Below, one piece after another: positions 32,922 through 41,685 of a stretch of DNA of 64,000 nt. This DNA is from Heritagella caecorum (GTDB taxonomy: Bacteria > Bacillota > Clostridia > Oscillospirales > Acutalibacteraceae): NCBI GenBank assembly GCA_904419035.1, contig CAJFQL010000001.1, positions 124,001-188,000 of the forward strand, in the 5' to 3' direction. Positions within the stretch are counted from its first letter, which is position 1, and every line of letters starts with the position of its first letter. The notes beneath the pieces were generated by a model. It was not told the DNA's origin and made no database searches. It was given only the letters and a program-made list of their open reading frames with translations. A program made the position numbers and the translations under genes.

Positions 32922-35366
32922 CTATAACACGGTGTCCGGATTGCTATCCGCATAAACCGTCACCTTATAAAATTCTTTTTTAGCTGCAAACTCACACAGT
33001 AACTGCGCCGTCATCTGTTTCATATCGCGAACCAGGCGGCATTTCACAATGAGCTTATAGCGGTATTTTCCGCTTACTTTCCACACCGCCGCCGGTGAAG
33101 GCGTCAGCACCCGCAAGGGCAGGGACGGGTAGTCAGCCGCTGCCTTTTGCTGTAAAAGGCAGGAAAAGAAATGGCTGGCTTGCCGCACCTTCTCTTCCTG
33201 TTCGCCAATAAACCCAAACACCAACAAATCCGAAAAAGGCGGATACAACATAGCATGGCGCAGGGCCACCTCTTTTCGATAAAAAGCAGGGTAATCCTGC
33301 CGGGCGGCCAGAGCAAACAGAGGATTTTCCGGTGTGTACGTCTGAATGATCGCCTCACCGGCCCATTCACCCCGTCCGGAACGCCCGACAACCTGGGTCA
33401 GCAGGTCAAACGCCCGTTCACTGCTGCGAAAATCATCGCTATAGAGCGTTTGGTCGGCATTGAGCACCCCCACCAAGGTGACACGGGGGAAATCCAGCCC
33501 TTTGGCCACCATCTGGGTGCCGATCATCATATCGTATTCCTGCCGGGCAAAGGCCGCCAGTTTTTTTTGCAGGGTATCTTTGGCCATGGTGGTATCCGTA
33601 TCCAGCCGCAACACCCGTGCTTCGGGAAACAGTGTCTGTAACTCTTCTTCCCCGCGCTGGGTACCTGCCCCCGAAAACCGCACGGCATTTTCGCCGCAGT
33701 GACGGCATCGATTGGTAAAAGGAATCGACGTGCCACAATAATGACAGACTAGCCGGTGATTGGCACTGTGATAGGTCATGGAGATACTGCAATGGGGGCA
33801 CGTAACCACTTCCCCACAATGGGTGCAGGCGGCAAACGTGTGATAGCCCCGCCGGTTTAATAGCAAAATCGACTGCCGTCCGGCCTGCAGATTGTCCCGC
33901 AATTTTTCTTGCAGCACCTGGCTGAACCCCGTTCGATTTCCCTTTTGGGTTTCCAGATTCATATCGACCAGTGTCACTTTGGGCAGTACCGCCGTGCCGT
34001 ACCGTTCTTGCAGCGTAAAAAGCTGGTACCGGCCCGTCTGGGCCCGGTAATAGGTTTCCACACACGGCGTAGCCGAAGACAGCACACACAGCGCTTTGTG
34101 GTACGCACAGCGGAACTGTGCGACTTCCCGTGCATGGTAACGCGGCGCTTGTTCCGATTTGTAGGAAGATTCCTGTTCTTCATCCAGCAGAATCAGGCCT
34201 ATATGCTGTAAAGGGGCAAAGACCGCCGACCGGGTTCCTACCACCACACGCGCAAGGCCACGGCTGACGCGCTTCCATTCATCCAACCGTTCGCCATCGG
34301 ACAGGGCACTGTGGAATACGGCAACCTGATCGCCAAAGGAAGAACGAAACCGGCCGATCATCTGGGGTGTCAAGGCGATTTCCGGCACCATGACGATTAC
34401 ACCCTTATTTTCCTGTAAAACAGAGCGAATCAGCTCCAGGAAAACCAGGGTCTTCCCGCTGCCGGTAATGCCATACAGCAGCGCCGTACCCCCCTTTTGC
34501 TCCCGATAGGCTTGTTGTAACCCCACAAGTGCCCGGTGCTGTTCCGGTGTGAGTGTATACACCGGCGCCTGCCGGTCAGGGGCATGATGAGGTGTGCGGA
34601 ACACTTCTTCCTCAAAATAGGAAGCCGCTCCTTTTTTTACCAGGGCATCCACCACGGACGATCCGGCTCCGGTAAAATAACACAGTTCCTTCCCGTAAAT
34701 CGCCCCCACTTTTTCGAGCATATCATATACGCTCTGCTGCCTGGGGGTTAGCCGGACCTTCGGCGGCAACGGCTGCCAGCGCACCATTTTCCGGGTAGCA
34801 TCGGCGACCCGGCGGCACGCCTGTTCCTGCTTTTCCACCACACCTTGCTCCAGCATGGTTTTGAGAGACTCCGAATCGGCCGTCAGGCCCATACAGCGCA
34901 AAAAAGCTCCCTGTTCCACCGGTTTCCCGGCATCGTGAAGTTTTTGCCAAATGCGCCGCTGCTCCGGAGAAAGGTCATCGAGGGCACACTGGGCCCCCTG
35001 CTGTGTTAAGGCATAACTTTGCTGCAAGCGCATATGCAGCCCCAGTGGCAGCATCGCTTTTATAGCATCATATAATGTGCAAAAATACCGGCCCTTGATC
35101 CACTGGGCCAGAAGAATACGCTCCTCATCCAGGACGGGTTCCTCATCCAGTACCGCTAGCAGACTTTTGGTGCCCGGAGCCGGCTCTTCCTGCTGCAAGG
35201 TGAGCACCAATCCCTGCCGGGTTCGGCTGCCGTTGCCAAAGGGCACCAGCACCCGGCATCCCGGCTTTAGGCAAGCGGTGTATTCCTTCGGAACTATATA
35301 AGTAAACGGGCGGTCAAAATGATAAATCGTACCCTCTACCGCCACGGCAGCGCATATCGATTTCAT
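32922..35366 (-). CDS. priA: Primosomal protein N', replication restart helicase
   Basis: DNA helicase that reloads the replisome at stalled forks. 814 residues: N-terminal DNA-binding domain (HFDRPFTYIVP), helicase core with Walker A GITGSGKTLVF, VPEIALTP, DEEQESSYK, ATPCVETYYRA; a zinc region with four CxxC pairs (CTHC, CPHC, CHYC, CRHC); then GTQMVAKGLDFPRVTLVG, DFRSSERAFDLLTQVVGRSGRG. Normally coaBC stands between rpoZ and priA; it is absent here. Confidence 0.97.
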   Translation of the reverse strand: MKSICAAVAVEGTIYHFDRPFTYIVPKEYTACLKPGCRVLVPFGNGSRTRQGLVLTLQQEEPAPGTKSLLAVLDEEPVLDEERILLAQWIKGRYFCTLYDAIKAMLPLGLHMRLQQSYALTQQGAQCALDDLSPEQRRIWQKLHDAGKPVEQGAFLRCMGLTADSESLKTMLEQGVVEKQEQACRRVADATRKMVRWQPLPPKVRLTPRQQSVYDMLEKVGAIYGKELCYFTGAGSSVVDALVKKGAASYFEEEVFRTPHHAPDRQAPVYTLTPEQHRALVGLQQAYREQKGGTALLYGITGSGKTLVFLELIRSVLQENKGVIVMVPEIALTPQMIGRFRSSFGDQVAVFHSALSDGERLDEWKRVSRGLARVVVGTRSAVFAPLQHIGLILLDEEQESSYKSEQAPRYHAREVAQFRCAYHKALCVLSSATPCVETYYRAQTGRYQLFTLQERYGTAVLPKVTLVDMNLETQKGNRTGFSQVLQEKLRDNLQAGRQSILLLNRRGYHTFAACTHCGEVVTCPHCSISMTYHSANHRLVCHYCGTSIPFTNRCRHCGENAVRFSGAGTQRGEEELQTLFPEARVLRLDTDTTMAKDTLQKKLAAFARQEYDMMIGTQMVAKGLDFPRVTLVGVLNADQTLYSDDFRSSERAFDLLTQVVGRSGRGEWAGEAIIQTYTPENPLFALAARQDYPAFYRKEVALRHAMLYPPFSDLLVFGFIGEQEEKVRQASHFFSCLLQQKAAADYPSLPLRVLTPSPAAVWKVSGKYRYKLIVKCRLVRDMKQMTAQLLCEFAAKKEFYKVTVYADSNPDTVL

Positions 35367-35388
35367 CGGTTTGACCCCCCGTTCCCCA

Positions 35389-35595
35389 TCAGATCACGGC
35401 ATCTTCCGGTTCTTTGATCACGCACTTGTGCTCTTTAAAATCGCGCACCGCGATCTCCACCGGTTTTTCATCCAGGATCACATGGTTTTCTTCGGCCTCT
35501 TGGGCGATTTGCCGCGCCCGCTTGGCCACTGCTACCACCAGGGAATACCGGCTTTTATGCGGACAATCAATAATATTCGCAGAAGGTTTAAGCAT
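35389..35595 (-). CDS. rpoZ: RNA polymerase omega subunit
   Basis: 68 residues. CPHKSRYSLVVAVAKRARQIAQ matches the conserved core (residues 12-33) of the omega family. The ATG overlaps the end of gmk by 8 bases. Located between gmk and priA as usual. Confidence 0.93.
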   Translation of the reverse strand: MLKPSANIIDCPHKSRYSLVVAVAKRARQIAQEAEENHVILDEKPVEIAVRDFKEHKCVIKEPEDAVI

Positions 35596-36196
35596 CAATC
35601 AACACCCTTTCCACAACATCGCTGCAGCGGCTGTAACGCAGTTTTTCAGCAGCAATAATTCTCTGTACATCTTCCACGGCCTTTTTCAGGTCATCGTTGA
35701 CTACAATGTAATCATAATCTTCAGCGTGTTCCATTTCCGAACGGGCCAAAGCCAGCCGGCGCTGAATGACTTCTTCTTCTTCCGTGCCGCGTTTATGCAA
35801 CCGGCGGCTGAGTTCCTTCATGGAAGGCGGCAAAATAAAGATGCTCACACAGTCAGGCATTTTTTGTTTGATCTGTGCGCCCCCCTGTACTTCGATTTCC
35901 AGCACGACATCGCTGCCTTCGTTGGACCAAATTTCGACGGGGCCTTTGGGCGTACCGTAAAAATTACCGGCATATTCGGCGTGTTCCAGCATATCGCCTT
36001 TCTGAATCATTTCTTCAAATTCCGCACGGCTGAGGAAGAAATAATCCTCCCCATCCACTTCGCCGGTCCGCGGGGCCCGGGTGGTGGCCGAGATCGAAAG
36101 CTTGATATTCCGGTCCGCATCCAGAATTTGCTTCATAATCGTCCCTTTGCCGCAGCCCGAAGGTGCCGACAACACAATTACCAACCCTTTATTCAT
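35588..36196 (-). CDS. gmk: Guanylate kinase
   Basis: Phosphorylates GMP to GDP. 202 residues: P-loop SAPSGCGKGTIM, SATTRAPRTGEVDGEDYFF, LEHAEYAGNFYGTPK, LEIEVQGGAQIKQ and RRLALARSEMEHAEDYDYIVVND. The start (reading NKGLVIVL) has GGAG 10 bases upstream and overlaps remA by 8 bases. Confidence 0.97.
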   Translation of the reverse strand: MNKGLVIVLSAPSGCGKGTIMKQILDADRNIKLSISATTRAPRTGEVDGEDYFFLSRAEFEEMIQKGDMLEHAEYAGNFYGTPKGPVEIWSNEGSDVVLEIEVQGGAQIKQKMPDCVSIFILPPSMKELSRRLHKRGTEEEEVIQRRLALARSEMEHAEDYDYIVVNDDLKKAVEDVQRIIAAEKLRYSRCSDVVERVLIDA

Positions 36197-36467
36197 CGTT
36201 TTCCATCTCCTCATCTTCGTTTAGGTCATCATCACGGTCATTTAAGCGATTTGCCACGGTTTCCGGTTGTACCGCTGACAGGATTACATGGTCACTGTCC
36301 ATAATAATCACCGCACGGGTACGACGGCCATAGGTCGCATCGATCAGGGAACCCCGTTCCTTCGCATCCTGCACGATGCGCTTAATGGGCGCCGATTCAG
36401 GGCTCACGATAGCTACCAGCCGGCTGGCCGAAACCATATTGCCAAAGCCAATGTTGATCAGTCTCAT
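36189..36467 (-). CDS. remA: RemA/DUF370 regulatory protein
   Basis: 92 residues. MRLINIGFGNMVSASRLVAIVSPESAPIKR is split over residues 1-30 and DATYGRRTRAVIIMDSDHVILSA follows, both diagnostic of RemA. In Bacillus it is a DNA-binding activator of biofilm and osmoprotection genes; the role in this organism is unknown. The acidic C-terminal tail (DRDDDLNEDEEMENDE) is longer than in Bacillus. It stands between yicC and gmk. Confidence 0.93.
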   Translation of the reverse strand: MRLINIGFGNMVSASRLVAIVSPESAPIKRIVQDAKERGSLIDATYGRRTRAVIIMDSDHVILSAVQPETVANRLNDRDDDLNEDEEMENDE

Positions 36468-36479
36468 CCGCCGCCTCCT

Positions 36480-37358
36480 TTACTCAATGTTCTGGATCTG
36501 TTCACGGATCTTCTCGATCTCGGCTTTTATATCCACCACCATGTAGGCAATTGATGCATCGCAGCACTTGGAACCAATGGTGTTGGCTTCTCGGTTCATT
36601 TCCTGTACCAGGAAATCCAGCTTGCGCCCTACGGCTTCATCAGAATTCAACATGGTTTTCATCTGGCCAAAATGGCTGCGCAGACGGACCGTCTCTTCGG
36701 CCACGGCCACTTTATCGGCAAAAATAGCCGTTTCCGTCAGTAGCCGCTGTTCGTCCACCTGGGCATCCCCCAGCATCTCCTGAATCTTCGCGCGCAACTT
36801 CTGTTCATATGCAGAAACCGATTGCGGTGACCGCTCTTCCACTTTTTCGACCAGCGAAAGAATCGTACCGGCCCGGGCCAGCACATCTTCTTTCATGCGA
36901 ACCCCTTCGGCTTCCCGCATAGACACAAACCGGTCGGCCGCACTTTTCAGCACCGGCTGCACTGCCGCCCATACGGCTTCTTCATTTTCGGGTGCTTTGT
37001 GTACCGACAGAATATCCGGATACCGCGAAAGCCCGACCGCTGTCAGATCATCGGAAAGGCCATACCGGTCGCGCAATTCCTGCAAAGCCTTTACATACCC
37101 CGCCGCCATCGAATGATTGACCAGCACTTGCACCGGTGCATCCTCCAGCGTTTCGATGGATGCATAGACATCAATCTTTCCTCTGGAAACCCGCGACTGC
37201 ATATATGTTTTCAATTTGTCATCGAGAAACGCATACCCCCGCGGTGTACGGCATCCAAATTCAAAATAGCGATGATTGACGGATTTGATCTCTACGGTTA
37301 CCCGATGGCCATTGACGGTGTCCTCCGCACGGCCGTAACCTGTCATACTTCTGATCAA
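36480..37358 (-). CDS. YicC-family endoribonuclease
   Basis: 292 residues with RSMTGYGRAE at the start, EIKSVNHRYFEFGCRTPR, SRGKIDVYASIE, and the C-terminal KLDFLVQEMNREANTIGSKC typical of YicC/YloC. Recent work on YicC/YloC describes it as an RNase. I choose the TTG at 37358 (so the protein begins MIRSMTGYG as in other species), with GGGGGT 8 bases before it; the only ATG nearby would remove the first four conserved residues. First gene of the yicC-to-thiN block. Confidence 0.9.
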   Translation of the reverse strand: MIRSMTGYGRAEDTVNGHRVTVEIKSVNHRYFEFGCRTPRGYAFLDDKLKTYMQSRVSRGKIDVYASIETLEDAPVQVLVNHSMAAGYVKALQELRDRYGLSDDLTAVGLSRYPDILSVHKAPENEEAVWAAVQPVLKSAADRFVSMREAEGVRMKEDVLARAGTILSLVEKVEERSPQSVSAYEQKLRAKIQEMLGDAQVDEQRLLTETAIFADKVAVAEETVRLRSHFGQMKTMLNSDEAVGRKLDFLVQEMNREANTIGSKCCDASIAYMVVDIKAEIEKIREQIQNIE

Positions 37359-37421
37359 TGGAACATACCCCCATTGGCGTTTGATTCTATGCCAAAGCAA
37401 TAGAAATACATATACAGTTTA

Positions 37422-37449
37422 TTTTACCATGTTCCCATCCGCTTTGCAA
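37422..37449 (-). promoter_or_regulatory. Probable promoter of the yicC-remA-gmk block
   Basis: Minus strand TTGCAA, 16-base spacer ending in TGG, TAAAAT, about 65 bases before the yicC start. Confidence 0.5.
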
Positions 37450-37468
37450 CCATTGCCAAAAAGAAAAA

Positions 37469-37492
37469 GGGTAGAGAATTGCTTCTCTACCC
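37469..37492 (-). terminator. Terminator of the transcarboxylase-like operon
   Basis: 8-bp stem GGGTAGAG/CTCTACCC with an 8-base loop followed by a T-rich run on the minus strand, just after the 5S-like gene. Confidence 0.8.
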
Positions 37493-37519
37493 TCCCTATT
37501 TCCTATACGGAACAGCTTA

Positions 37520-38920
37520 TTACACGGGGTGCACTTTATTGGCGGCATCCGCATGCTTGCCGTCGATCCCATACTTCGCTTCTTTTCTCTTTTCAAAGAA
37601 GCCGGGCGCCACTTTCGGGAACATGGCATAAGACAGCACGTCTTCTTCCTGTTCGGTCCACTGTGCGCATTCCTTGCGGAGTTTATCGAGTTCGGGTTCG
37701 ATCAGGTCGGCCGGACGGCAGGTTACCGGTTTACGGTCGCCAATAATCTTCTTGCGGAATTCGGGATCGATTTCCACAGGGGTCTTGCCATACATGCCAG
37801 CCACCAGGTCTTTGAACTGGTCGTTGCACATCTTGTAACGTTCGCCCAAGATGACATTGAACACAGCCTGCGTACCCACGATCTGAGAGGTAGGCGTTAC
37901 CAGAGGCGGATAACCGGCATCTTTTCTCACGCGCGGCACTTCTTCCAGCACTTCGGTGAGCTTGTCTTCCTTGCCAGCCTGCTTCAGCTGAGACAGCAGG
38001 TTGGACAGCATGCCGCCGGGTACCTGATAAATCAGCGCCTTGGCGTCAGCGGTCAGCATCTTGGGATCCAAGAGGCCTTCCTTAATATACTTTTCACGCA
38101 GGGTCATGAAGTATTCGCGCACTTCGCTCAGCGCAATCAGATCCAGGCCCGTATCATATTCGGTACCCTGCAGAGCCGCCACCATGGATTCCGTGGGAGC
38201 ATGGGACGTACCCTGAGCCAGAGGCGACATAGCGGTATCGATAATATCGGCACCGGCTTCAATACCCTTGAGCAGGCACATGGAGGCCAGACCGGAGGTA
38301 TAGTGCGTATGCAGGTCAACCGGGATGCTCACGGCGCTCTTGATCGCCTGAACCAGTTCGGCGGTCTTATACGGCGTCAGCAGAGCCGCCATATCCTTAA
38401 TGCAGATGGAATCAGCGCCGGCTTCTTCGATGCGCTTCGCATAATCCACATAGTATTCGGTGGTGAATACGGGACCCGTGGTATAGGAAATGGCGATCTG
38501 TGCATGAGCGCCTTCCTTCTTCGCCGCATGAACAGCGGACTGCAGGTTGCGGATATCGTTCAGGGCGTCGAAAATACGGATGATGTCAATACCGTTGGCC
38601 ACAGACTTCTGTACGAAGTATTCCAGCACGTCGTCCGCATAGTGACGGTAACCCAGCATGTTCTGGCCACGGAACAGCATCTGCAGTTTCGTGTTGGGGC
38701 ACTTGTCCTTAATGGTACGCAGGCGCACCCAGGGATCTTCGTTCAGAAAACGCATGCACGCATCAAACGTAGCGCCGCCCCAGCATTCCAGGGAGAAGAA
38801 ACCGATTTTATCCAGCTTATCCAGGATCGGCACCATGTCGCTCAGCGGCATTCTCGTAGCCAGCAGAGACTGATGGGCATCACGCAGTACGGTTTCGGTA
38901 ATCAGAATTTTTTTAGCCAT
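37520..38920 (-). CDS. Biotin-dependent carboxyltransferase, 5S / OadA-type subunit
   Basis: Moves CO2 between a 2-oxoacid (oxaloacetate/pyruvate) and carboxybiotin. The 466-residue TIM barrel shows TETVLRDAHQSLLATRM, FFSLECWGGATFDACMRFL, MLFRGQNMLGY, FDALNDIRNL, ICIKDMAALLTPY and VDLHTHYTSGLA (metal-binding His), then the PYC/OADA domain with PGGMLSNLLSQLKQ and VTPTSQIVGTQAVFNV. It has no biotin domain of its own; that is the separate gene upstream. With the neighbouring 12S-type subunit the set resembles methylmalonyl-CoA:pyruvate transcarboxylase more than a membrane decarboxylase, as no OadB is present. Confidence 0.9.
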   Translation of the reverse strand: MAKKILITETVLRDAHQSLLATRMPLSDMVPILDKLDKIGFFSLECWGGATFDACMRFLNEDPWVRLRTIKDKCPNTKLQMLFRGQNMLGYRHYADDVLEYFVQKSVANGIDIIRIFDALNDIRNLQSAVHAAKKEGAHAQIAISYTTGPVFTTEYYVDYAKRIEEAGADSICIKDMAALLTPYKTAELVQAIKSAVSIPVDLHTHYTSGLASMCLLKGIEAGADIIDTAMSPLAQGTSHAPTESMVAALQGTEYDTGLDLIALSEVREYFMTLREKYIKEGLLDPKMLTADAKALIYQVPGGMLSNLLSQLKQAGKEDKLTEVLEEVPRVRKDAGYPPLVTPTSQIVGTQAVFNVILGERYKMCNDQFKDLVAGMYGKTPVEIDPEFRKKIIGDRKPVTCRPADLIEPELDKLRKECAQWTEQEEDVLSYAMFPKVAPGFFEKRKEAKYGIDGKHADAANKVHPV

Positions 38921-38934
38921 AATGCAGGACCCCC

Positions 38935-39327
38935 TTACTGGAGGGAAACAATGGGAGCGCCGGTATCGACACTTTCACCCTTGTTCACATGCACAGCCGC
39001 CACAACGCCGTCATGAGGAGCCATGATTTCGTTTTCCATCTTCATAGCTTCCAGAATGGCCAGCACGTCGCCCGCTTTCACGGAATCGCCCGCTTTGACA
39101 TTCACGCTCAGAATGGTGCCGGGCATCGGAGCCTTCACGGCTTCAGAGCCAGCGGGAGCCGCTGCGGGAGCGGGAGCTGCCGCCGGAGCCGGAGCTGCTG
39201 CGGGAGCCGGAGCCGCCGCGGGAGCCGGAGCTGCTACAGGGGCCGCTGCCACGGGAGCCGCGCCGCCAACTTCTTCTACCTGTACATTATAAGCCACACC
39301 ATTAACGGTAACTTTCAGATTTTTCAT
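38935..39327 (-). CDS. Biotin carboxyl carrier protein with Ala-Pro linker
   Basis: 130 residues: an N-terminal segment (MKNLKVTVNGVAYNVQVEEV), a flexible Ala/Pro linker of about 40 residues made of repeats of PAPAAA, and a C-terminal biotinyl domain with ILEAMKMENEI, in which Lys96 would carry biotin. Equivalent to the 1.3S subunit of transcarboxylase or the gamma/delta chain of Na+-pumping decarboxylases. It lies between the two carboxyltransferase genes and so shuttles carboxyl groups between them. Confidence 0.93.
   Translation of the reverse strand: MKNLKVTVNGVAYNVQVEEVGGAAPVAAAPVAAPAPAAAPAPAAAPAPAAAPAPAAAPAGSEAVKAPMPGTILSVNVKAGDSVKAGDVLAILEAMKMENEIMAPHDGVVAAVHVNKGESVDTGAPIVSLQ
39151..39260. 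repeat. Coding tandem repeat for the Ala-Pro linker
   Basis: Imperfect 18-bp repeats (about four copies, each coding for six residues of the APAPAA type) inside the biotin carrier gene. Each unit is a multiple of three, so copy-number change would only alter linker length. Confidence 0.75.
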
Positions 39328-39359
39328 AATTGATCGTTCCTCCTGTCTCTGTTCGATCC

Positions 39360-40709
39360 TTACAGCTGAATATTGGCATGCTTCTTCGCCAGGCGCTGTA
39401 CGCGCTTACCGGCGAGCATATCCAGAGCACCCAGCACTTTCGCGCGGGTTTCTTCCGGCAATACGACGTCTTCGATAAAGCCTTCTGCCGCCGCTTTGAA
39501 AGGCGTGCATTCCGTTTTGGCATAGTCTTCGATCAGCTTTTCGCGGTCATGGATCGGATCAGCCGAATCGGCCAGCTTGTCACTGCAGGTAAACATGCAA
39601 GCCGTTGCCGGAGCCAGCGGGGACACAACCGCATCCGGCCATGCCAGCGTAATGTCGGCATTGGCGCCGCGGCCCGCCACAGCAATATAAACAGCACCCA
39701 CAGCATGGCCACAAATAACCGTCGTCTTGGCCGTGGTTGCTTCACTATAGGCGTTGCTCAGTTTGCAAGCTTCCCGTACGCTGGTAAAGCCGTCCGCATG
39801 TACAGCCGTAACAACCGGCAGCGAGAAGGCATCGCAGAAGCGCACAAAACGAGCCGCTTTCGAGCAGCCGTCGCCGCAAATCGTGCCATCCAGCGCTACC
39901 ATACCGACCGTCAGGCCGTTCATAGCCGCCAGGCCCGTGCACACGCAGGAGCCAAAATCTTTGCTCAGTTCTACGAAAGAGCCTTCATCCGCCATCGCTT
40001 TAACGGCATCGGCTGCTTTCATGCCAGCCACCGTAGTACCGGCTGCCGCCACACCGGCAAAGTCCACAACGGGAGCTCCGCACAGGTTGTTGGAAGGCAA
40101 TTTCACCAGCAGGTTCCGCACAGCCGCAATCGCGTCGTCTTCGCTGCCAGCTGCAATATGGCAAATACCAGCGCTCATAGCGTCTTTTTCACTGGCATCG
40201 GCACCGGCGGTATCCAGGGTCAGTTCCCCTTTGTCCGACATCACGACGAAATCAGCACCGGCGGCGATCATGGCCGACGTGCCCACACAGGGACCCAGCA
40301 CCAGCGCGATCTGCGGAACCACACCGGACAGATTGTTGCTGGCCAGCAGGATTTCGCCGTAAGCTGCCATCATGGCGGCGCCTTCATCCAGACGGCCACC
40401 GTTGGAATCGAACACACCGATCACGGGAGCGCCGGCTTTAAGGGCCAGGTCATACACCTTTTTAATCTTCTGGGCCTGTGCTTTGCTCATCGCACCGCCA
40501 CAGATATCCGGGTTCTGCACATAGGCATATACCGGGCAGCCTTCGATCGTGCCACGGCCTGCGGCGGCCTCCGCGTACCCGTCACCGGATTTGGCATAGG
40601 CGTCGATCTCCTGGAAAGAGCCCTCGTCAAACAAACGGGAGATACGTTTGTATGCACTGGTTTTCAGCAGTGCATCACGAGAGGCCTGCAATTCATTGCT
40701 TGCGCTCAT
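39360..40709 (-). CDS. Acyl-CoA carboxyltransferase, 12S / MmdA-type subunit
   Basis: Crotonase-fold carboxyltransferase that exchanges CO2 between carboxybiotin and an acyl-CoA. The 449-residue protein has the two halves of the family: SRLFDEGSFQEI, AQAQKIKKVYDLALKAGAPVIGVFDSNGGRLDEG (split at residues 88-120) and GPCVGTSAMIA; then VVTAVHADGF and GHAVGAVYIAVAG. It is shorter than the roughly 510-residue MmdA/PccB proteins and lacks the most typical GARI/GGSYAMSS strings, so the acyl-CoA cannot be named. First gene of the operon, behind a near-perfect promoter. Confidence 0.85.
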   Translation of the reverse strand: MSASNELQASRDALLKTSAYKRISRLFDEGSFQEIDAYAKSGDGYAEAAAGRGTIEGCPVYAYVQNPDICGGAMSKAQAQKIKKVYDLALKAGAPVIGVFDSNGGRLDEGAAMMAAYGEILLASNNLSGVVPQIALVLGPCVGTSAMIAAGADFVVMSDKGELTLDTAGADASEKDAMSAGICHIAAGSEDDAIAAVRNLLVKLPSNNLCGAPVVDFAGVAAAGTTVAGMKAADAVKAMADEGSFVELSKDFGSCVCTGLAAMNGLTVGMVALDGTICGDGCSKAARFVRFCDAFSLPVVTAVHADGFTSVREACKLSNAYSEATTAKTTVICGHAVGAVYIAVAGRGANADITLAWPDAVVSPLAPATACMFTCSDKLADSADPIHDREKLIEDYAKTECTPFKAAAEGFIEDVVLPEETRAKVLGALDMLAGKRVQRLAKKHANIQL

Positions 40710-40760
40710 AAATGTTCCTCCATTTCTCGTGATAAGTGAGAATAAACAACATACTCGTTA

Positions 40761-40789
40761 ATTATAAAACATTTCTGCCATATTGACAA
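40761..40789 (-). promoter_or_regulatory. Strong sigma-A promoter of the transcarboxylase-like operon
   Basis: Minus strand TTGTCA, 17-base spacer, TATAAT, about 50 bases before the start codon, which has GGAGGA at a good distance. Confidence 0.85.
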
Positions 40790-40808
40790 GTCCTCCGACA
40801 AAAAACCT

Positions 40809-40835
40809 GCCGAATTTCGGAAAGATTTTTCCGGC
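40809..40835 (-). terminator. Probable terminator after rluB
   Basis: Minus strand 6-bp outer stem GCCGGA/TTCGGC (one G-T pair) or an alternative inner CGGAAA/TTTCCG stem, followed by six T. It closes the operon that begins at the site-2 protease gene. Confidence 0.6.
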
Positions 40836-40841
40836 TTGTCC

Positions 40842-41648
40842 TTATTTGCGCCGGGAAGAGCCCGGCCGGTGGGAAGGACGCGGCCCATGAGGCGGCGGTT
40901 CCAGCTGTGCGCCCCGACGCGCATGGGCCCGGGCGCTAGCGAGCAGCCCTTTGATTTCTTCTTTCGTCAGTTCCCGGTACTGGCCAGGCTGCAGCATGCC
41001 CAGTTTGACCGGCCCCATGGCGATGCGCTTTAATCGGGCCACTTCCAGCCCCAACTGTTCGCACATCTTTCGAATTTGACGGTTGCGCCCCTGCTGCAAA
41101 ACGATTTCCAGCACCACACGGCCCTGTTGTTGTTCCAACACCCGTACGGAAGCCGGCAGGGTTTTTTCCCCGTCGATTTCCATGCCTACGCTCATCTGGG
41201 TGAGCTGGTCTTCCGTAATACCGGGGCGAATGGTAACCCGGTAGACTTTAGGTACATGCATGGACGGATGCACCATTTTATTGGCAAATTCCCCGTCATT
41301 GGTCATAAGCAGCAGCCCTTCGGATTCCCGGTCCAGCCGTCCCACCGGATAAATGCGTTCGGGAATATCTTTTACCAGTTCGGCCACACAACGGCGCCCC
41401 ATTTCATCGCTCATGGTGGTGATGTAGCCCCGGGGTTTGTGCAGCATGATGTACACATTTTTGCCCCGCGCCTGTACCGGACGGCCTTTTACGGCCACAC
41501 GGTCCCGCCGGGGATCAACTTTATCCCCGATATGGGCCGTTTCCCCGTTTACCGTGACCCATCCGGCCTGGATCATTTCTTCTGCTTTGCGCCGTGAAGC
41601 TACGCCGCAATCCGCCAGCATTTTTTGCAGGCGTGTATCTTTTGCCAT
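40842..41648 (-). CDS. rluB: RluB/RsuA-family 23S rRNA pseudouridine synthase
   Basis: 268 residues: N-terminal S4 RNA-binding domain (RLQKMLADCGVASRRKAEEMI) and catalytic domain with VYIMLHKPRGYITT, YPVGRLDRESEGLLLMTNDG (catalytic Asp in GRLD), KVYRVTIRPG, GRNRQIRKMCEQLG. The C-terminus is a short basic tail rich in Arg, Pro and His. Last gene of the scpA-scpB operon, a position seen widely in Firmicutes. Confidence 0.95.
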   Translation of the reverse strand: MAKDTRLQKMLADCGVASRRKAEEMIQAGWVTVNGETAHIGDKVDPRRDRVAVKGRPVQARGKNVYIMLHKPRGYITTMSDEMGRRCVAELVKDIPERIYPVGRLDRESEGLLLMTNDGEFANKMVHPSMHVPKVYRVTIRPGITEDQLTQMSVGMEIDGEKTLPASVRVLEQQQGRVVLEIVLQQGRNRQIRKMCEQLGLEVARLKRIAMGPVKLGMLQPGQYRELTKEEIKGLLASARAHARRGAQLEPPPHGPRPSHRPGSSRRK

Positions 41649-41685
41649 GAATCATTCCTCGCTTTTCTTTTTTCCTTGCCGTCTG

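Noticed and set aside
37529..39016. Long plus-strand open frame of 495 codons
   Set aside because: Antisense to the 5S-like gene, composition unlike a real protein (rich in His, Gln, Arg).
39151..39260. Possible CRISPR-like repeats
   Set aside because: Short, contiguous and in-frame coding repeats with no spacers; they encode the Ala-Pro linker.
39330..40739. Long open frame of 469 codons on the plus strand
   Set aside because: Exact antisense of the 12S-like carboxyltransferase; a by-product of GC-rich codons. It matches no family and has no promoter or ribosome site.
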